Shown: positions 15,641 to 20,394 of the stretch, piece by piece
Numbering within the stretch: position 1 is the stretch's first letter
Layout of the letters: each line of letters starts with the position of its first letter
Origin: Spirochaetaceae bacterium
Lineage (GTDB): Bacteria > Spirochaetota > Spirochaetia > SZUA-6 > Bin103
NCBI GenBank assembly: GCA_026710565.1
Contig: JAPOQV010000443.1
Coordinates: forward strand, 1-20,394
Length of the DNA stretch: 20,394 nt
Direction of reading: 5' to 3'
The notes under the pieces: model-generated
What the model was told of the DNA's origin: nothing
Seen by the model: only the letters and a program-made list of their open reading frames with translations
The model's database searches: none
Program-made: the position numbers and the translations under genes

Positions 15641-16597
15641 GTGGCAGAGGTCCAGGTACGTCTATCGAGCAGCGCCCGCTCCGTGCCGGAGCGGGCGCTT
15701 GCCGCCCTGCGGCGCTACTGGTTCGTCTACCTGCTCATGCTCCCCGGTCTGGTTTGGATCGTGGTGTTCCAGTACGGGCCAATGTACTGGCTGCTGGTCG
15801 CCTTCAAGGACTGGAACATCGTCCAGGGCGTCCTGCGCAGCCCGTGGGTCGGATTGGAGAACTTCCAGGTCCTGTTCCAGACACCGCCGTTCTATGCCGC
15901 GCTCCGCAACACGCTGATCATCAACCTCTTCGTCCTGGCCTTCGGCTTCACCTTCACGGTGTTCCTGGCGCTGATGCTCAACGAGGTGCGGGTCTCCTGG
16001 TACAAGCGCACGGCCCAGACGATGGTCTACTTCCCGCACTTCGTCTCCTGGGTGGTGATGGGCGCGCTGATGTCGCGCATGCTCTACCCGGAGCCGGACA
16101 GCCCGTTCAACGTCCTGGTCGGCCTGTTCGGGGTGCAGCCGCGCCACTGGCTGACGGCGCCCGAGTACTTCCGCGTCATCGTCGTGGTCGTCCACACCAT
16201 CAAGGAGGCAGGCTTCGCCACCATCATCTACCTGGCGGCGCTGTCCAGCGTGAATCCCGACTTGGTGGAGAGCGCCCACTGCGACGGCGCGCACCGCGGC
16301 CACCTGATGCTGCACATCTACCTGCCGCGCATCGCGCCGACCATCGCCGGGCTGTTCATCCTGCAGCTTGCGGGACTGTTCGGCTCCAACTTCGACCTGA
16401 TATACAACCTGTACAATCCGGCCGTGTACGACGTCGGGGACGTGCTCTCCACCTACCTGTACCGGACCGGGCTCTTGAATAGCAAGTTCGAGCAGGGGAC
16501 CGCCTTGGGGCTGGTCTTCAACGTGCTCGGGCTGGTGCTGCTTTTGAGCGCCAACCGCGTCATCAGGCGCATGAACGTGATGGGCATCTTCGAATGA
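15641..16597 (+). CDS. Sugar ABC transporter permease, LplB-like (MalF type)
   Basis: A 318-residue integral membrane protein from GTG 15641, with a first membrane segment at about 27-45 (WFVYLLMLPGLVWIVVF) and about six in all. The cytoplasmic coupling loop with the EAA motif is at ~210-229 (ESAHCDGA then HIYLP), where the nucleotide-binding subunit docks. It resembles LplB-type permeases for oligosaccharides or polysaccharide fragments. It overlaps the next permease by ATGA at 16594-16597. The start is uncertain: an in-frame TTG at 15596 overlaps the -35 box, and GTG 15683 sits inside a strong hairpin (15671-15699). No binding protein or ATPase gene is present in the window, so those subunits must be encoded elsewhere. 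Confidence 0.88.
   Translation: MAEVQVRLSSSARSVPERALAALRRYWFVYLLMLPGLVWIVVFQYGPMYWLLVAFKDWNIVQGVLRSPWVGLENFQVLFQTPPFYAALRNTLIINLFVLAFGFTFTVFLALMLNEVRVSWYKRTAQTMVYFPHFVSWVVMGALMSRMLYPEPDSPFNVLVGLFGVQPRHWLTAPEYFRVIVVVVHTIKEAGFATIIYLAALSSVNPDLVESAHCDGAHRGHLMLHIYLPRIAPTIAGLFILQLAGLFGSNFDLIYNLYNPAVYDVGDVLSTYLYRTGLLNSKFEQGTALGLVFNVLGLVLLLSANRVIRRMNVMGIFE
15671..15699 (+). repeat. Perfect 13-bp hairpin near the permease start
   Basis: AGCGCCCGCTCCG (15671-15683) and CGGAGCGGGCGCT (15687-15699) are exact inverted copies separated by TGC. The hairpin lies 30-58 bases into the coding region counted from GTG 15641, and an in-frame GTG (15683-15685) straddles its loop. There is no T-run after it. It could hold back translation or transcription of the permease genes. 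Confidence 0.75.
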
Positions 16598-17508
16598 CGA
16601 CCGGCGGCATGCTCCGCGGCCGCCTGGGCTTCAACGCGTTCGACGTGTTCGTTGTCGCGTTCGTCGGGGCGTTCGCCGTGATCGCCATCTACCCGATGTG
16701 GTACGTGCTGGTGGTGTCGCTCATGCCGTACGCCGAGTTCATCCGCACCGAGTTCGTGCTGCTGCCGTCGCTGAACCCGGACCTGACCTACTACCACGGC
16801 ATCGTCATCGGCGCTCCCCAGATCTTCCTGCGCGCCATGTCCGTTTCCATCGTCAAGACCGCGGTCGGGGCGGGCGGCGGCGTCGTCATCACCGCCATGC
16901 TCGCCTACGCCGTGACCAAGCGCCACGTGCCCGGCACGCGGCTCATCAACGTCATGGTCGTCATTACCATCTTCTTCTCGGGCGGCCTGATCCCGCTCTT
17001 CCTGCTGGTGGTGAGGCTGGGGCTGAAGGGCTCGGCCCTGTCGCTGATCCTGGCCACGGGGTTCGTCAACGGCACCTACTTCATCATCATGCGCAACTTC
17101 TTCTCGTACATGGTGCCCAGGGACCTTGAAGATGCCTGCGCGATCGACGGCGCCAACGAGGCGACGGCGTTCTTTCGCATCATCCTGCCGATCGCCAAGC
17201 CGATGGTCGCGGCGATCCTGCTGTTCCTGGCGGTCTACCACTGGAACGACTACACAAGTTGGCTGTTCTTCGTGAGCGAGACGAAGTACGCGCCGTTCGC
17301 GATCCTGCTGCGCAGGGTGCTGGAGCGGCCGACGGTGTTCTTCGACTCGGCGGCCGGGCAGCGCTTCATCGAGGACGCGGGATGGATCCCTCCCCGGCAG
17401 CTCGTGATGGCGACGATCGTGCTCACCATGCTGCCGATCCTGATGCTGTACCCGTTCCTGCAGCGACACTTCGCCAAGGGCATCCTGATCGGCGCCGTCA
17501 AGGAGTAG
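16594..17508 (+). CDS. Sugar ABC transporter permease, YtcP/MalG type
   Basis: A 304-residue integral membrane protein with about six membrane segments and the EAA-type coupling loop at ~179-198 (EDACAIDGANEAT then IILP). The C-terminus GILIGAVKE is typical of MalG/YtcP-type permeases that pair with LplB-type partners. ATG 16594 overlaps the stop of the first permease (ATGA), indicating translational coupling and a heterodimeric channel for a sugar or glycan fragment. It ends 27 bases before the stop of the convergent TIM-barrel gene; no substrate-binding protein gene follows, which is unusual because these permease pairs normally have one next to them. Confidence 0.92.
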   Translation: MTTGGMLRGRLGFNAFDVFVVAFVGAFAVIAIYPMWYVLVVSLMPYAEFIRTEFVLLPSLNPDLTYYHGIVIGAPQIFLRAMSVSIVKTAVGAGGGVVITAMLAYAVTKRHVPGTRLINVMVVITIFFSGGLIPLFLLVVRLGLKGSALSLILATGFVNGTYFIIMRNFFSYMVPRDLEDACAIDGANEATAFFRIILPIAKPMVAAILLFLAVYHWNDYTSWLFFVSETKYAPFAILLRRVLERPTVFFDSAAGQRFIEDAGWIPPRQLVMATIVLTMLPILMLYPFLQRHFAKGILIGAVKE

Positions 17509-17522
17509 CCGAGCCGACGCGC

Positions 17523-17537
17523 GAGCGGTGCCCGCTC
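17523..17537. terminator. Short hairpin between convergent genes
   Basis: GAGCGG and CCGCTC with a 3-base loop form a 6-bp stem between the stops of the second permease and the minus-strand gene, overlapping the latter's TGA. No T-run. Weak, but placed like the hairpin at 13274-13296. Confidence 0.3.
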
Positions 17538-19152
17538 AGGCAGGCACGATCGTCACATCCACCTCGTCGACGACGATCGGCTCGGGGTCCGGCACCGCGC
17601 CGACGTCCACCACTCCCGAGAACAGCAGCGTCAACCTGAGATCGTTGTCGCCGCGCACCACCAGCTCGGCGGTAAGGTCGATGACGCAGGTGGTGTGCGG
17701 GGGCAGCGGCCTGCCCGCCTGCGCCGGGCGCCCCTCGCGGTGGTACACGCGGCGAAGTTGCCCGGCCGGAACTTCGGTGCCGTTGAGATGCACGGCGATC
17801 CGGTCGGCCGATCCCAGGCCGACGGCGCGGATGAACAGCGTGGCGCTGACGGTCTGCTCGACCTCCTCGAACAGCCGGAACCGGTAGCTCGCCGACGGGC
17901 TGCCCGGCTCGCGCGGCAGGACCAGCTTCTGGTCCTTCATCGTGCCGCACACGTTGGTGCCGGACGGGCTGATGCCGTGGTAGCCGCCCCACATCGAGCG
18001 GTACGTGTAGTGACGGACGCCGTCGGCCACCCGCTTGGGGTCGCGTGCCTCGCGCAGCAGGCGGAAGGCCGCAGGCCAGCCGGTCTCCGCGCCGCGCTTG
18101 CCGGAACGGAACCCGCCCCAATGCTTCTGGAAGTTGTAGACGGACATGCCGTCGGCGCCCTGGTGGCGCAGGGCATGCGCCAGCGCGCGGTAGTTCTCCG
18201 CCGTCGCCGGAGGACCGAAGCTCTCGCGCGAGCAGCAGTAAGGCTGCACGCCGGGGTAGAGCCGGCACGGCGTACCGGCAGTGAGTGCACGGAACTCCTC
18301 CCAGGCGGCGTTGAAGTCCGTGAACGACGAGTCCATCGGAGCGACGAAGTCGACCAGCCCACCGCCGGTCCACGCGGGCACGTCCAGCCCCACGGCGTGG
18401 CAGTCCTCCAGGGTCTCCGGCACCAGCACGCCCAGCTCCAGCCGCCGCCCGCGGGCGGCGCCGTGCTCGTCGAGCATCCCGCGCAGCCGCTCGATCAGGC
18501 CGGTCATCAGCGGCTGCCTCTCACGCGCCAGGCTCCGGTCGCCCCCGGGGGCGGGGAAGTAGAGGCCGTCGCGCATGGTAAGCAGCACGCCGTCCACGTC
18601 GAAGCTCGAAACTACCTCGGCGACGACCGCGTACAGGTAGTCGCGCACTTCGGGAACCGTGAAGTCCATCCGGTTGCCCGGCAGGAAGGCGCCGCCGGGC
18701 GGCACGTCGGTGATCTTCCACTGCGGGTTGCGGTGCAGGAACATGCCGCCCTGGTCCGGCGCGCCGTGGTTGTCGTTGACCCGGAACCCGGCCAGGCAGC
18801 GCATGCCGCGCTCCCGGCACCGCTCCAGCATCACCTGCAGCGGCATGATGCCGTCGTCCATCATCGGCAGGAACCGCCGGTGCTGCGGGCGCGCGTCGTA
18901 CTCGAAGCCCTCGGAGCGGAAGTACATGGTCCAGCCGGCGTTGTAGACCTCCTGCACGAACACGTCGGCGGCGCTGGTGGCCACGTGGTCGATGAACCTG
19001 CGGAGCTCCCGCGGCGTGGCCGGGTGCCTGGTGACCAGCGGGCGGGCGTCACCAGGGTCGAAGTCGTAGTTGGCCACGTTGGACGGATCGCTGACGTAGA
19101 CCAGCTCCCAGTCGCGCGGCGGCCTGGTGTCGGGGGGCGTCGGGGCCGGCAT
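17536..19152 (-). CDS. TIM-barrel glycoside-hydrolase-like protein (function unassigned)
   Basis: A 538-residue protein without an obvious signal peptide. Residues ~15-410 look like a (beta/alpha)8 barrel of the glycosyl-hydrolase-like kind: alternating beta and alpha segments, FVQEVYNAGWTMYF, GMRCLAGFRVND, FDVDGVLLTMRDG, VDFVAPMDSS and GADGMSVYNFQKHWGG fit successive strands. The last ~125 residues (from about SASYRFRLFEEVEQ) form a beta-sandwich that reads like a carbohydrate-binding or accessory domain. I do not recognise a family with known substrate, and the catalytic acids cannot be named with confidence. It starts 4 bases after the stop of the sialidase-like gene, so the two are one operon and probably act on the same glycan. 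GGGAG sits directly against the ATG, closer than usual for a Shine-Dalgarno. Confidence 0.75.
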   Translation of the reverse strand: MPAPTPPDTRPPRDWELVYVSDPSNVANYDFDPGDARPLVTRHPATPRELRRFIDHVATSAADVFVQEVYNAGWTMYFRSEGFEYDARPQHRRFLPMMDDGIMPLQVMLERCRERGMRCLAGFRVNDNHGAPDQGGMFLHRNPQWKITDVPPGGAFLPGNRMDFTVPEVRDYLYAVVAEVVSSFDVDGVLLTMRDGLYFPAPGGDRSLARERQPLMTGLIERLRGMLDEHGAARGRRLELGVLVPETLEDCHAVGLDVPAWTGGGLVDFVAPMDSSFTDFNAAWEEFRALTAGTPCRLYPGVQPYCCSRESFGPPATAENYRALAHALRHQGADGMSVYNFQKHWGGFRSGKRGAETGWPAAFRLLREARDPKRVADGVRHYTYRSMWGGYHGISPSGTNVCGTMKDQKLVLPREPGSPSASYRFRLFEEVEQTVSATLFIRAVGLGSADRIAVHLNGTEVPAGQLRRVYHREGRPAQAGRPLPPHTTCVIDLTAELVVRGDNDLRLTLLFSGVVDVGAVPDPEPIVVDEVDVTIVPA

Positions 19153-19156
19153 CTCC

Positions 19157-20394
19157 CTACTCCGGCGACCAGGTGGTGGCGTGGACGCCCTCGTCGCGGG
19201 CGCCGGCCCACAGGGTCAGCACGCGGCCGTCGCGGAGCAGCACCGAGCTGGTGCGCGCGTCCATGGGATGGTAGGCCAGGATGTAGGGCTCCGGGTCCCA
19301 GGTCCGTCCGCCGTCGGGGCTGAGCAGCGCGCGGGGGCCGCCGACGGCGTCCTTGTGGTCGTAGGTCAGCACGACGCGGCCGTCCGGCAGGCCGACGGCG
19401 TCCGCGGACACCATGTGCAGGCGGGTGACCAGGAACGGGGTGGTCCAGTCGTAGCCGCCGTTGCCGGAGAACATGATCGCCTCGTTCTTGTAGCGGCCCG
19501 GTCCGACCCGGTTGAGCGACGGGGCGGGCCAGGTCTCGTGGCCGCCGCCCTGAGCGGCGGGGGCGTCGAACAGGTCCGGGTGCAGGTATTCGCGCTGGAA
19601 GCGCGTCGCGCAGAGCAGCTCGCCGGACGGCAGCTCCAGGAGGTTCGACTCGCAGCAGCCGGGCGGCAGCACCGTCCAGTCGCCCCAAGTCCTGCCGTCG
19701 TCGTGCGAGCGCAGCAGGACGTCCCCCTCGTATCCGGCCTGGCGGGCTGCATCGTTCCAGGCGTTGCCGCAGAAGCAGATCACGGTGCCATCGGCGAGCT
19801 GCACGATGCGGCTGCCGTCGCCCTGACCGCAGTAGCGCGTCGGCCGGGGCGCCAGCTCGGAATCCGTCCAGGTCCGTCCGCCGTCGTCGCTGCGCGCCAC
19901 GCGGGGCTCGCGCGTGGGGAACGTGCCGCGCGCCGGGTCGGCGTCATCGATCAGCGCGGCGTAGCTCGCGAGGAAGGTGCCGGCGCCGGTCACCCCGAAC
20001 CCGAACACCGCAGGATCGCGTCCCGACAGCGGGATCTCGGCCAGGAAGCTCCACGTACGGCCCTCGTCGGTGGAGCGATGGATGCGGCAGTCGCGGCTGG
20101 AGTAGACCAGGCTGCCGTTGGGATGGCGGCAGACGACCGCGCCCTTGCCGCCGGCGCCGGCGAAGTAGCGGTGCTCGGCCGCCACGCGCCGGTAGGCCAC
20201 CATCTCGAAGTTCTCGACGTAGTCGCCGCCCTCGTAGCGGTCGTCGGGGCGCATGCGCACCATGCCGTTGTCCAGGTAGCCTGATGGGTTGACCCGGTCG
20301 TTCCACAGGTTGGGGTACACCAGCGGCGGTTTCTCCAGGCCCTCCGGGGTCCAGCGCACCACGCCGATGGCCGGCCGGCCGGCCCACCCCTCCA
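19157..20394 (-). CDS. Asp-box (BNR) sialidase-like protein, probably 5'-truncated by the window edge
   Basis: The frame is open to the last base of the window; a GTG at 20362 gives 401 residues, but the coding-like codons upstream (EGWAGRPAIG) and the lack of a ribosome binding site suggest the true start lies outside. Four Asp boxes of the form SxDxGxTW are seen (STDEGRTW, SDDGGRTW, SHDDGRTW, SPDGGRTW), typical of the six-bladed propeller of GH33-like exo-sialidases and related proteins. The N-terminal RIP motif of true sialidases is not seen in the visible part, so cleavage of sialic acid is not certain. Other Asp-box hydrolases, or a non-catalytic propeller, are the alternatives. It is followed after 4 bases by the TIM-barrel gene and converges with the sugar permeases. 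Confidence 0.85.
   Translation of the reverse strand, partial: EGWAGRPAIGVVRWTPEGLEKPPLVYPNLWNDRVNPSGYLDNGMVRMRPDDRYEGGDYVENFEMVAYRRVAAEHRYFAGAGGKGAVVCRHPNGSLVYSSRDCRIHRSTDEGRTWSFLAEIPLSGRDPAVFGFGVTGAGTFLASYAALIDDADPARGTFPTREPRVARSDDGGRTWTDSELAPRPTRYCGQGDGSRIVQLADGTVICFCGNAWNDAARQAGYEGDVLLRSHDDGRTWGDWTVLPPGCCESNLLELPSGELLCATRFQREYLHPDLFDAPAAQGGGHETWPAPSLNRVGPGRYKNEAIMFSGNGGYDWTTPFLVTRLHMVSADAVGLPDGRVVLTYDHKDAVGGPRALLSPDGGRTWDPEPYILAYHPMDARTSSVLLRDGRVLTLWAGARDEGVHATTWSPE

Noticed and set aside
19298..19886. 19-base exact repeat at 19298-19316 and 19868-19886
   Set aside because: Both copies encode the Asp-box motif GGRTW with the same codons; explained by the protein repeat.
20369..20384. Four tandem GGCC units near the right edge, and a similar GGCCGGCC at 7-14
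   Set aside because: Short low-complexity GC sequence inside coding frames; expected by chance in such a genome and not evidence of a mobile-element end.
1..20394. Search for tRNA, rRNA, CRISPR, insertion sequence, integrase, toxin-antitoxin or phage genes
   Set aside because: No cloverleaf-like gaps, regular repeat-spacer pattern, transposase motif or small paired genes seen; all gaps are under 100 bases and hold only promoters or hairpins.

Overview
The window is bacterial chromosome DNA with very high GC (roughly 70 % by eye), almost wholly coding and with no gene-free stretch above 100 bases. I see no tRNA, rRNA, CRISPR array, insertion sequence, integrase or phage gene. The gene mix is FG-GAP repeat protein, PhyH dioxygenase, sulfatase, Gfo/Idh oxidoreductase, LplB/YtcP-type sugar permeases, Asp-box sialidase and TIM-barrel hydrolase. 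This is the kind of content seen in high-GC environmental bacteria that scavenge carbohydrates and small organics, for example sponge-associated spirochaetes or Chloroflexi-like lineages. The sequence alone does not fix the taxon.

Layout. (1) 1-5190, plus strand: a catabolic block with the 3' part of a thiamine-diphosphate enzyme, a zinc alcohol dehydrogenase, an Ldh_2 malate/lactate-type dehydrogenase, a DapA-family aldolase and an EamA exporter. The last four follow one another closely. (2) 5262-11920, plus strand: a 904-residue FG-GAP (beta-propeller) protein, then a tight run of a Rieske protein with a long uncharacterised C-terminal region, a PhyH-type Fe(II)/2-oxoglutarate oxygenase and a sulfatase. 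(3) 11989-13263, plus strand: a DegT/DnrJ-type aminotransferase, converging on a minus-strand pair (15546 to 13285) of a Gfo/Idh oxidoreductase followed by a YbdK-type carboxylate-amine ligase. (4) 15547-17508: a divergent promoter region, then two overlapping sugar ABC permease genes on the plus strand with no binding protein or ATPase in view. (5) 20394-17536, minus strand: an Asp-box sialidase-like gene, probably cut by the window edge, followed 4 bases later by a TIM-barrel glycoside-hydrolase-like gene.

How the genes may work together (inference): the window reads as several short operons for uptake and breakdown of glycans or sulfated/oxygenated organics, plus an aminotransferase/ligase set that could make a small amide. 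The Rieske-PhyH-sulfatase run is the best candidate for an undescribed pathway, because a Rieske centre, a non-haem iron oxygenase and a sulfatase are co-transcribed and the Rieske protein carries about 480 residues I cannot assign to a characterised enzyme.

A recurring signal concerns gene starts. Genes that would head a transcript carry a -10-like TAnnnT box (one variant is TATACG) usually 6-9 bases before the start codon, sometimes with a -35 box at exactly 17 bases. Genes inside operons instead have Shine-Dalgarno sequences or overlapping stop/start codons. This suggests leaderless mRNAs at operon heads, and it moves two apparent TTG starts (1090, 15596) into -35 boxes.
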